From Anthonomus grandis grandis (lineage: Eukaryota > Arthropoda > Insecta > Coleoptera > Curculionidae), in contig NC_065555.1 in the NCBI RefSeq assembly GCF_022605725.1, positions 12,848,938 through 12,912,937 on the forward strand: DNA of 64,000 nt, read 5' to 3'. Position numbers and translations under genes: made by a program. Every line of letters begins with the position of its first letter. The first letter of the stretch is position 1. The notes beneath the pieces were generated by a model. It saw nothing but the letters and a program-made list of their open reading frames with translations, made no database searches and was not told the DNA's origin. Below, piece by piece: positions 35,592-45,416 of this stretch.

Positions 35592-36420
35592 TTTCACACT
35601 TTTTGCACTTAAAAATTATCACTGAACAGCCCAACAAATAAAATCTAACTAACAATAATATTCCTGTTTTGGCAACATCTTTTAAATTTGCTTACCATGT
35701 TTAGGTAAAAAAAACAATGTACTTTTAAACCCAATGGAATAGTTTTTTTGTAAACGCTAGCCTGAAAACCAAAATTTCAGTGCAGGTTAGTTTAATTTTT
35801 TCTGCAATTTTTCAACACAATTATTCGGCAGTCTCTAGACAAAAAGCAACAATATTATAGACACTAAAAAGAAAATTAAACGCCCTTTAAAATGATGTAC
35901 TTAACCTTAAAATAAGAAGTTGGTAAGTATTTATTTAGAGTGTCTCCCTTATATATAAAATTGACGTATTTTATCGATTTGTCAGATTTTTCACTGCAAG
36001 CAAGATAATAAGAGTGCTATCTCTAACTCATTTACTAAAGGTTATTTTAGTTTACCTGTTATGGTTTCATAGTTATTCATCTAGTGAACTTTTAAACTAG
36101 TAATGTTCTAACCAAACCAGAAACTTACTATTTTTATATTAAATAGGAAGAAAAGTAAATCCAACGTAAGTGTTACAACAAAGCCCACTCTCCCAATAAG
36201 AGGATACAGATAACGACGATACAAGTGCAATTACTTATAGTTTTCAAAACATATTTATGTTAGTTTAACAACATCATTCAATTCCAATGCAATAAAACTG
36301 ACTTAATTGAAGTATCTCCAAATCCAGGTATATTACTATATCGCTCATTAAAAAAAAAAAAAAGCAGAACAATTTAAATATAATTATCGTAAAAACAAAT
36401 GGGCATATTAATCCGATATT
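35592..36420. other. no recognisable gene
   Basis: AT-rich; contains an A14 run near 36349-36363. Possibly includes the outer end of the preceding transposon, but no inverted partner could be fixed. Confidence 0.45.
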
Positions 36421-36738
36421 ATGGATGGAAAAAAAATGTATTCTGGTCTATTAGCATCGATATTAGGTCAAACGCGACGTGACGGGGTAAGGGGGCGACG
36501 ACCCAACGAAGACGGAGGTACCACCGGCCCCTCGAAAGACAAAGACGCGGATAAGGTGGTCGCACGACTCGCGCCTACCGGTCGTGCTACCGCGCTACAC
36601 GTTCAGCCCCGGGCTACGAAGATGTTGCCCGTAGATCCCCCTTGCCCCTCTCCACCCCCCGTCGACCCCAAGTACCCTCGCTGGCTCCAGGTGGTACCGT
36701 CGAACGACCCAACCAACGAAGTAGACGGTGTCGGATGA
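36421..36738 (+). CDS. GC-rich open frame of unknown function (105 codons)
   Basis: An ATG-to-TGA frame in an abrupt GC-rich patch (about 36470-36740), unlike its neighbours. The product is rich in Arg, Pro, Asp and Gly, starts MDGKKMYSGLLASILGQTRR, and has a proline-rich middle (PPCPSPPPVDPKYPRW). No domain is recognised. It may be a remnant of the GC-rich ORF1 of the R1/Jockey-like element whose endonuclease follows at 37040, or a composition-driven open frame. Evidence for translation is weak. Confidence 0.3.
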   Translation: MDGKKMYSGLLASILGQTRRDGVRGRRPNEDGGTTGPSKDKDADKVVARLAPTGRATALHVQPRATKMLPVDPPCPSPPPVDPKYPRWLQVVPSNDPTNEVDGVG

Positions 36739-37039
36739 GATGAAGTGCACTTGATTTGGTTATTTTTTCTGAAGATTGGTACTCGGTATTAATTGGATGG
36801 CGAGGTTGTCGATTTCTTTTCTGCCGTATAGATGCACCGGCTTGGTATTACCTGCCTAAATTTTTTATACGTACAAATTGTCTTAAAAATTAATAATTAT
36901 GGGCAGTAGGGTAAAAAGATTTGAAAATTACTCCAAATACTCCTTCTGTACTGATCTTGTGCAACTACCCCCTACGAAGGTATTATAATTATTATTATAG
37001 TTTATAATTATTATTATAGTTTCTTTTGTTGAAAAATTA

Positions 37040-37762
37040 AGAGGTTAAATCTTTCGGGAAGTATACGCGTATAATACGGTATGGGGTAGTACCAAGGACA
37101 ACGGGTAAAGTGTTCGCAAAACAAGGGCGCGGAACTTTGCAGATATGGTAGGTAACTAGAGAGTATCAAATGACACAACTACATACATCAGATCACCGAA
37201 TGATTCAATTCGAATTAGAGTCGAAGGATGTGATTGCACCGAATAGAAGGAATCCATGGATCACGGACTGAGCCAACTATATAGAAGTGTCTAAGATCTC
37301 AGGCGGGTCGATACTAACCAGAGAAGATTTAGAAACAAGAGTAAATGAGTTAGGTCAACTACTCAATCAAGCTTTTGAGACAGCATGTTCTCTTAGAAAT
37401 GTGCGTTCAAGGTACCATGGTAGTACAAGGACCTCGATAAATTCAAAAGGGAGTCTAGAAAAACCTACCACCAAGCACTATGGAAAGGATTTCAAGAGGC
37501 TTGGCATGAGTATAAAAAGGTGAAAAATCGCTTTAAGATAGAAGTGAGGAGAGCAACAAAAAATATAGCTGGCAAAGGTTCTCTAGTGAACTGGAAGCGA
37601 TGTTCGATTCCGTCAGACGTGATAGAAATTATGAAATAGGGTCTTTGAAGGTAGGAGACAGCTGGACAAGCACTAATGATAAGACACTAAAACACTTCGC
37701 TCAGGAACCTGATAGTTCTCGGGGATATGCTGAACAAATGGTTAAAAAAATATATGTAAAGA
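37040..37762 (+). pseudogene. R1/Jockey-like element: endonuclease end and linker
   Basis: The sequence around 37170-37260 reads MTQLHTSDHRMIQFELES-like and RRNPWITDW, the C-terminal motifs (SDHR) of the apurinic-type endonuclease of non-LTR elements. It continues in frames 37287-37523 (LETRVNELGQLLNQAFETAC) and 37600-37760 (linker with WTSTNDKTLKHFA), as in R1 and Jockey relatives. The frame is cut at 37763 by a DNA transposon. The RT part reappears at 40326. Frameshifts present. Confidence 0.7.
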
Positions 37763-37764
37763 TA

Positions 37765-37830
37765 TACCGGGTGGTGCATCGCCGAGCGGAACATAGGAAA
37801 ACCCATATAAATTTTAAGGGGGTCAATTAT
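37765..37830 (+). repeat. left TIR of the deletion-derived element
   Basis: Begins TACCGGGTGGTGCATCGCCG and ends GGGGGTCAATTAT. Confidence 0.88.
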
Positions 37831-38079
37831 TGGCTTCCCCGTACATTTTATAGGAAAAATGTAAGATAATTTTTTGAAGAGCCAATCTGGCAAACCCTTG
37901 TGCAAAGTTTCAAAAAATTTTAATGAGCGAATCTTGAATTATTCAATTAAATATAATTGCAAAATTAGCAAATTTTCGGTCCAGGTAAAACCAAACGGGC
38001 AGCAGTAAAATGAATATTGTCACTGACGTGAGGAAAAGTGTCAATTAATCAAAAGAAAATTAATCAATTGAAAACAACC

Positions 38080-38530
38080 ATGACTTATTCAATCGACGAA
38101 AAAATAGCCATAATTAAGTGGCATTATGCGGGAAACAGTTTTAGAGCAGTATCTGACATGTTGGTATTCAGTTTATTTCCCCATCAAGCCCATTCCGTCC
38201 ATTTCAACTATTAAACGTATAGTCAATAAATTCGAGTCCAAAGGTATCGTAATAAATAATTGTAAATGTTTAACTCAGGATATCGAAAATAGAGCGGAAG
38301 AAAGAGAGAACAGAGATCTTAATATTCTACTGAGTGTGGAGGAAAACAAGATGGTTAGTACAAGGGTTCTCGGGCAAGAGGTAAATAAACATCATACAAC
38401 TTACGGTATTGCGCACTTTAAAAAAACACAAATAATATTCGTATAAATTCAAAAAACATCAAGAGCTTCAGGAAGGAGATGAAGAGCTAAGAATGGCATT
38501 TTGTTTTAAAATGATGGAAAGAGCAAGTAA
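38080..38530 (+). pseudogene. N-terminal transposase fragment (IS630 superfamily)
   Basis: Starts MTYSIDEKIAIIKWHYAGNS at 38080. It shifts frame near 38160 and continues with STIKRIVNKFESKGIV and LSVEENKMVSTRVLGQEVNK (38126-38446), a helix-turn-helix DNA-binding region with an EENKKISTR-type motif of the family. It ends at MAFCFKMMERAS, just before the first catalytic block would begin. Only DNA-binding capacity could remain. Confidence 0.75.
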
Positions 38531-38592
38531 TTGACCCCCTTAAAATTTACATAGGATTTCCTATGTTCCGCTCGGCGAAGCATCACCCGGTA
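38527..38592 (-). repeat. right TIR of the deletion-derived element
   Basis: Inverted partner of 37765-37830 with about six differences. Ends GCATCACCCGGTA. Confidence 0.88.
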
Positions 38593-38628
38593 TAAAGATA
38601 TATGCGGAGCAAAATGTTTTTTATTAGC

Positions 38629-38670
38629 TTAGCAAAGCGCTTTCGACGTATGAGCCATCATCAGTGCTAA
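38629..38670 (-). ncRNA. hammerhead-ribozyme-like motif at the 3' end of a Penelope-like element
   Basis: Read on the minus strand: stem I TTAGCA (38670-38665) pairs perfectly with TGCTAA (38634-38629). The core box CTGATGA is at 38664-38658. A short, weak stem II (GGC/GTC) follows, then GAAA, then the palindromic stem III AGCGCT, then U at the cleavage position. The layout (CUGAUGA, GAAA, very short palindromic stem III) is that of the minimal hammerhead motifs known from Penelope-like elements. Immediately upstream on the same strand lies the GIY-YIG/RT remnant of such an element, as expected for a terminal repeat. Stem II weakness makes activity uncertain. Confidence 0.65.
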
Positions 38671-38689
38671 CTGAAAGTGAGATGAATGT

Positions 38690-40325
38690 GATTTCTTATT
38701 CTTTGTTATATAGTAAAAATTAAGTTAAAATTAAATTTAGAGGCATAAAATGTACTCACTTGTTATGCACAGGTGTTGCATGTAGTGAGAAAAATATTGT
38801 CACAAATTAAAACAACATTTAAAAATATTAAAGATTACAAATAATACACAAATAATAATAAATGTAGAAGGACGTACAATATTTAAAAAAGGGTTAGTAC
38901 CCGCGCATGTTTATGTTTATATTGTGTTAAAAGGCGGCAAACACAACGTTAACATAGGTTAGAGTTATCCTACTGTCAGATTCAGAATTAGCGTCAAACC
39001 TGTCGAAAATATGATGGCGACAAATCGGTCTAGAAACATTGACCTAAAAATTGAAAAAAAATTGGTAACTAGATCTTTTATGTTTAGCAAAAGCCGAAGA
39101 GGGTTTACTTAAATGCTCAGCTATGCGTGTTTTTGAGGGTCTACAAGTACTTCCCACGTATGAACAGTCACACGAATCACGCTGTAGCCTGTAATTACCA
39201 TTTTTTGATAATCTATCAATTATATTTTTAGTAGTAATCGAAATCGAACCTAAGTTGTTTTTGGTTATATAGGAAATTTGTAATTCTGACTAGTGTTTAA
39301 TGGAGATATGGTTAATTTTCCTATTTAGATAAGAATCAATGAATGGTAAGGATATAAATTTATTGTCTTTTTTACCGTCAGGAAAAATTTGTTTTTTCAA
39401 TTTGGCTGGTTTGGTTTTATTGCTAAAAGCAATAATTAGGTTAGGATCATAGTTGTTATTATAAGCAATTTGCTTTCGAATATTTATTTCGTTTTAAAAG
39501 TTAGGAAGAGAGAGAGGAATATTTAAAAGACGATAACTGTAGCAGTTAAGAGCAGCCATTTTGTGCTGATGGGTTGGATGGAATAATTTGCGTTTATGTG
39601 GTCTATTTGTAGTGTAAAAGAAATTTTAGGGTAAATTTGGTTTAATTTGTTTAAGAATGACTAGGCTCGAAGTATGTCACAATTTAAGAAGCAGGGACAA
39701 GTGACAACGTATCTATACCAATTCAAAATTTCTATTTTGTTATTAATTAATTTAAAATTTATTTCCAAATGATCCATAAAAACATCCGTCAAGAATGGAA
39801 ATAAGCACCCCTTGGTTGTTGGTAAAGCTTACTAATAAAAAGGAAAAAGTTTTAAGTAAGGTAATGGTTAAGTAATGTTATTAAGGAAATAAGAATATTA
39901 CTATTACTTTGGTCCTTTAAGATGTTTTAAATCATATTTACACTTTAAGACTTAGGTTTTGTTGTAGAAAAATTATTTACATCAGAAGAAACAGATAAAT
40001 ATTAGGCAATTGCAAATTTGTTTGTTTAAATACAAGCTTAGTAGAGTTTTTAACACCAAATTTAGGGCAAAAATCTGTTAAATTAGTTATCAATTTCAGG
40101 AAGTTAGATGAAAAATAATTTTTGTGCCGAGCATTGTGTTTCTCTAGAAATTGATCAGTCTGTTTTTATAACACTGGAAGTTTTCCTGGCAAAGCTGTTA
40201 AAAGGACTGGAGATTAATAGTTTAAAATTATTTTCAGTCAAGAAAGTTTTAACTTTGGATGTAAAAAACGCTTTTTAGAAATGATCAAATAGTTACCAAC
40301 AGTACTATTAAATGAGCAGTGAGTG
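38690..40325 (-). pseudogene. Penelope-like element: RT and GIY-YIG endonuclease remnant
   Basis: On the minus strand the 3' part carries ITTKNIIDRLSKNGNYRLQ, CDCSYVGSTCRPSKTRIAEH (about 39105-39195), the YVG..CR..KTRI.EH core of a GIY-YIG nuclease as fused to Penelope-family RTs. Before it come NRPHKRKLFHPTHQHKMAAL, YSYRLLNIPLS and KQIAYNNNYDPNLI (about 39430-39610), typical of the C-terminal RT/linker of the family. More upstream sequence (39650-40325) is eroded; pieces such as KPNLPLNFFY and a QTDQFLEKHN stretch are consistent. The 5' end is missing at 40325, where the R1/Jockey-like RT resumes on the other strand. Many stops. Confidence 0.78.
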
Positions 40326-40930
40326 AATTTGCTCCATACTAGGCAAATGAGCCAGACAGAATAATCTTAAAGATGTTGCAGTCGGGCGTGGACATAATCC
40401 TTTCTCAACTGAAGGATGTATCAAAGACATGGAGAGCGGCAAATGTAGTCTATATCCCCAAAGCTGACAGAAAGGATTACAGCATGGCCATGTCCTATAG
40501 GCCCATCACTTTAATGTCCTTTCTAATGGAAACTTTAAAGAGTATGATGAAATATTTAGCTAAGGTAATTCTGGCAAATATACCGCATAGGAATGAACAC
40601 ACATTAAAAAAGCACGGAGCGTCATCAACAATAAGGAGCTCTCTTATTTGACGTTGAAAAAGTCTAGAATATAAGGCGAAAACTAAGGATATCTGCGAGG
40701 CCATATAGGCTAGGAACACAACAGCTTTATTGGTCGATTGTTTCAGATCAGTGCTGCGAGAGAGGACTGCTAAGCAATGAGTCAGGTACTTGGACACCAA
40801 GCCAATGTGAAGTAATTACATGCGCCAGTTTCTAGCAAGAGTAGTTGGTGGAAAATAGGGTGTAAAAACCCCATCATGCCTCACTGGCTATACAAAGTGT
40901 TTACTATAAAAACCGCCAAACTTTTAAAGG
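40326..40930 (+). pseudogene. R1/Jockey-like RT remnant (continues 37040-37762)
   Basis: Reads SEFAPY.ANEPDRIILKMLQ (about 40325-40385), KTWRAANVVYIPKADRKDYS, SYRPITLMSFLMETLKSMM and ILANIPHRNEHTLKKHGAS, the conserved opening of R1/Jockey RTs. A stop follows at 40649-40651. Further pieces to 40930 end in NPIMPHWLYKVFTI-like sequence, which belongs far downstream in the intact protein, so the central RT with its catalytic box is deleted. Together with 37040-37762 it brackets the deletion-derived transposon and the Penelope-like element. Confidence 0.75.
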
Positions 40931-43730
40931 TGATTAAACAAGTCATTTGCAACAAAAAAGTTATATAACATTATTTCGAAAAGTTGTTAGTTCTTCTGGT
41001 ATTTAAGATTATTTAATTTTATCAAATTTCCTTGTTTTTTTTCATATAAACAAGAATATCTCCGTTATTCTTACTACCACATAAAATTTAGATATACCAT
41101 CTGAAAGAGAATTAAATTTACCATAAGAAAAGTAAATTTAAGTTTTTGAGTAAATTTTTATACCGGGTGTTATCAGAAGTTAAATGTAACATTTGGAAAA
41201 TGTGCAAAATTAGTGGTATCTTCTTGGTTGTCGTTTTTCTAAAATTTGGTAAATAGGGACATGTTTTTTTTTCAGAGAAGCTACTACATTTAATGTGCTT
41301 TCCAATTATATACTTACTTTTGTAATAGCTATTTGTTTTCACAGCAATATCATGGGCAAAAGAAAGAAAACCACAAAAATTGAAAATGTTCAAATTTTAT
41401 ATTTCTTGATCTTTTGAGCACCAATGTGGTGAGTACTTGTATATCTATCTTCTCTAATACAACAACTCCACAAATTTCCATTAGATAAGCCGAAAACAAA
41501 TAACATATCGCGATTCATTCTTTAAGAACGGGACGCCATCTTTTTAGCTTGCACGTTGGACATTGTCCCCCCACCGTGCTTACTACTACTGCTACATGCG
41601 GTACTAATACATAATGACAACAGTGTTCATAGCTATTGAAACTTTTAGCGTTTCTCGATAAGATTACGTAATAATAGTGGAAATTTACGCCATAAATGAT
41701 AAAGAAAAGGTTACATCTAAAGATGCACCTAACGTAAAAAAGATATACAGAGCCTTGCATTACAAGGTAATGCACTAGATAAGAAATGGTCTTATATTGA
41801 TTACTAGATGCAGCTTTTGAGATTGTTAGGAATTCTAACGAGAATTATGTATTGATAGTAGGAGATTACGTCAATAATGCTTGACTAAATAACAACATAA
41901 GCGCAGCTCTTGAGGTTGTAAGAGCTTCTAAGCGGGAATATGGAACGATACTAAGAGATGACTCCAAGAATGCTTAAGAAAATCGGGGATTGTACCTAAG
42001 ATAAAGGAAAATGTACAGAATCTTGTATCCCAAGGTATGATGTATATGCGGTTGATGTTGCTATTATGGTAAATATTGTGATTCTATTATAAACTTCCTT
42101 GATCTGCTTTTGCAGTAAAGAAGATTTTTTCAGAATTTATTCTTTAATTTCTTTTTTAAATTAGCAATGTTTTCTAGAATCTTTTGTTCCTACGTGGCAT
42201 AATTCTCTCTTAGTTTGGCAGGGTTTTCTTCTAGTTTTTTATACATTTTCCAGCAATTTACCTTCCAGATTAATAAATTTATATTTCATTGATTAATCCC
42301 AATAATCCTTGAGAAAACCTTACATCAAAGACTGAAACTAATATGACGCAAGACATATTATAACCTTGTAATCGAAGGCATGGCATCAGATGAGAAATTT
42401 AAAATATTATTTTTGAGAACAAATTACGGAATTCTGTACAAAAGGGAAAAGTGGTCGTAGAACCAAGTTAAGAACGTTGTATATATGGATAGGATAGTTT
42501 ATAAGTAGTAAGTCCCAAGTTACCCAAATTTCTTTGGTGCCAGATGAAGACTAATACAAGAAAGTCTTCCTTATCGAGAAAATTTGCCATAAGTAGTTCC
42601 TGCTACTACTACTAGTAACCAAAAAAAAACTTTAAAAGAAAAAGAGATCAGTATATCTAATCTATCAATCAAATGTTGCATCCAACAGTAGTTGGTTGGA
42701 ACTATAAGTGAAGGGAGAATCATTACCAGGAGACAAATATGTATAAACATATTAGCTAGTGTATAAGTAGACAAGACCTATTAAATAATATTGAGTGTAA
42801 AACCCGTCATGAATTTTTGACAAAAGCAGATTAATGAAAAATGTATCTTCCTTGTTAAATTCCTTCTTGATTTGGACTTCCACATAGGATATATTAATTA
42901 AAATACAATATGACTAATATGTATAGTTATCGCAACTTTCTATTTAGATGTTTAAGTTCTCTTCCAGAAGGTTAAGAACCACCAAAGAAGAGATAAGGTA
43001 TGTGTAATCCTGGTGTTCAAAGAAGAAATATTAATATAAGAAGGTGAAAGGAACATGAATGTTGACATCCTCGGATTTGTAGGTGATACAAAGTTTATAT
43101 TCTAGTTAACAAATCTGATTTAAGAATTAAGATATATTATTATTATTTGATCATCGGAAAGAATTAAAGGGCTACCTTCCAAAGAGAAATGGGAAAAACG
43201 TGAACCGTAGTGTTCATAAAGAGATGTTAATGTGAAGAAGAGAAGACGTCTTGAGACTTGAGACATATATTAGGGGGGTTATTCAAGTTATAATAACAGC
43301 AAATGCTTTCTATTTACTTTTATAATGGAGAACTTTGTTGAGCCCATTGACCTATAATCGGAGTAAGTGTTTACTGTTTGTGCGATGTAATTAATTAAGA
43401 AAATAGAGCTGATTCCCAAAGACGGTATATGGTATATGAAAACGAAATAATCGAAGGTAAAAAAGTCGAGATCAACGAACTACATGAATCTGAAGATCAA
43501 CTCTTCAGTTATTCATTCGAGTCACTTGACAATAACAAATGATCATCTTACCACCTTTAAAACTCAGAGATTTTTATGATGGTCATCTACGTGGGTTAGT
43601 TGCAATGTTAATGTTATTATATAAAGATCAATAATACGAAATATTTTAAAAATATACTTGTTATGAATTTCGAAAATGATTTACTCCTACGAACGTCTAT
43701 ACAGTACAAATTAATTTCTACACTTCAGGC
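40931..43730. other. AT-rich tract; one diverged tandem pair, otherwise no gene
   Basis: Frames at 41118-41393, 41515-41775 and 42571-42774 (all minus) have no recognisable domain. A diverged pair of about 70 bp (41811-41881 and 41904-41974) starts CAGCTYTTGAGRTTGT and ends AATGCTT. A lone TATACCGGGTGTTATC near 41159 resembles the outer TIR of the element at 37765 but has no partner. Confidence 0.5.
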
Positions 43731-43735
43731 TCGAC

Positions 43736-44018
43736 TTAAAAAAAAAAAGTTCTAAATGTCACTATAAATAGACAAAGTGGGCCACAAATATTTAATTCAC
43801 AGGCGTTTTTGACCGTTCTCTCCGTGTCTCTCGATAGCAAGTTGAAATTTCTATGTAAATTTGAAATTCTGAAAAGCCGTGGGTTCCCGAGACAGCTGTT
43901 CAGGAGCGAGCAAGGGCGTAGGTGTGTGCACGAAGTGAAACGCTTAACGATTTCCTCTCGCATCTACATAATATATCTCGTCACTACGAAAAATAAGATT
44001 TTAATTATGGTACGATAG
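43736..44018. other. unassigned less AT-rich patch with overlapping frames on both strands
   Basis: Two overlapping frames (minus 43736-43963, plus 43809-44018) cover the same bases, so at most one could be real. Neither shows a recognised motif. The composition rise at 43800-43970 is the only reason to note it. The following 44020-44590 is AT-rich and empty. Confidence 0.3.
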
Positions 44019-44592
44019 ATAACTGATTAGGTAATATGGAACATTTTGCTGATATCGTATTAGAAATAAATTAAATTACTAGTCAATAAGGCATAGAAAA
44101 GAAATAAAGAAGAATGGTATTTGAACCAGAATTATGAAAAGGGTTTTTATGATAGTAGTGAAGCACTAATAGTCAAAACCTTTACCTTTTTATATAAGAG
44201 TATGCTGTAAGAATTCGACGTTCTTGATACCATACCAACTATTTTCAGCAGTGGTTTTACAATAAATAAGACAAGCTTAATCTTTTACAGTTTTCTCAAT
44301 AACTTAGTTTTAAAGAGATTTTTTCTTACTGACCTCAGAATTAAATTTTGATTCAGAGATTGAATTCTCGTATTTTGGGACTCATTTAAGCTAAGATGGA
44401 AAAGGTGCGTTGTACCTTTCTTTTTATTCCACTCGCACATTACTTTTATGTATTAAGAGATATAGATGAGATAATGGATTTAAAAAAGAATCTCAGTTAA
44501 AACCAAAGAGACTTATTCAACATTAAAGACTGAAAATTGAAAAAAGTAGTCCATTTTTCTCAAAGAGACCTCTTAATAATAAAAATTGAGAG

Positions 44593-44771
44593 ATTGGAGG
44601 GACACAAAGTCAATAGTCTCAGATTATGTATATTTTTTAAAAAACTATTACACGTTGTTCGCCCTAAGGCATCATCAGTAAAACTATTCGTGTAACATCA
44701 CAAACATTTAAGTAATAGTTTTTTTTTTAAATAAACATAATCTGAGACCATTGACTTTGTGTCCCTCCAAT
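44593..44771. repeat. inverted repeat (about 58-bp arms) with hammerhead-like core in the loop
   Basis: The left arm (44593-44650, starting ATTGGAGGGACACAAAGTCA) and right arm (44712-44771) are inverted copies. The loop holds, on the minus strand, CTGATGA (44672-44678), then GCC/GGC around a TTAG loop, then GAACAACGTGTA, a mutated version of GAAACACGTGTA. The arrangement looks like two head-to-head copies of one element end. Confidence 0.65.
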
Positions 44772-45289
44772 TTCTGAATTTTTAAAGACTGAAAAGAATG
44801 AAGTAGAAGACTCTAGTTTAATTTTTAACGTAAAACTCAAGAATATTTAAATAATGTTCTTTAATTTCCTTAAAAAAAGACTATTGTAACATATAAGTTT
44901 TTATTTGCTACCAAATAATATTGATTGTTTAACTACAGAAAGCTCTTAATGAAAAATAAAATATTTATTTCTCTGGTCAAAGACCGAATCGAATTCACTT
45001 AAAGAAAAACTGAAAATTCGACTTTTTTCTATATTTTACTTTAAAAAAAATTAAAAAACATGAATGCTTAGTCCCCGTTATGAAATTCCTATTGAGCAAA
45101 ATAAAATGCTGAATGTTGTTGCTTGCTGTTATCGACTCGTATCTATTTATGTAGTTGACCCTTAAATGAACAATATTATATTATTCGAAAGTAAATGTAA
45201 AAATCTATAATTACACTTTACTTATCCAGCGAACAAGACAACACAGTAATTATTGTAGATTATTTTAATAAATGATCTAAAAATCGCAT

Positions 45290-45345
45290 ACTATGAACGG
45301 TTTTTTATGTGGGGATAAACAGCACTTCATCAGCAGATGGAAAGG
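45290..45345 (-). ncRNA. weak hammerhead-like remnant
   Basis: On the minus strand: CTGCTGATGAAGTG, a loop and ACAT, but TAAAAAACC stands in place of the GAAA box. Only the first core box is convincing. Confidence 0.2.
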
Positions 45346-45416
45346 AAAGTTTGCAAAAAAAAATTAAATATAACAGCAAATCATTTTTAATAATATTTCG
45401 TAATTTACACTTAAGC

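Larger units (their letters stand above)
37765..38592 (+). mobile_element. deletion-derived IS630-type transposon with 66-bp TIRs
   Basis: An 828-bp element with TIRs 37765-37830 and 38527-38592 (about 60 of 66 matching), outer end TACCGGGTG, and TA on both sides. Inside, the N-terminal half of a transposase runs directly into the inner edge of the right TIR at about 38525-38530, so the whole catalytic domain is missing. The relatives' codons for NNDP (AATAATGACCC-like) resemble the TIR inner sequence TAATTGACCCCC, so deletion at a microhomology is a reasonable explanation. It lies inside the R1/Jockey-like element. Confidence 0.85.

Noticed and set aside
36421..36738. GC-rich frame as a host exon
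   Set aside because: Listed as an unknown frame only; placement just before an R1/Jockey-like endonuclease favours an element ORF1 relic, and no splice sites are convincing.
41157..41175. TATACCGGGTG start like the TIR at 37765
   Set aside because: No inverted partner and similarity stops after about 12 bases.
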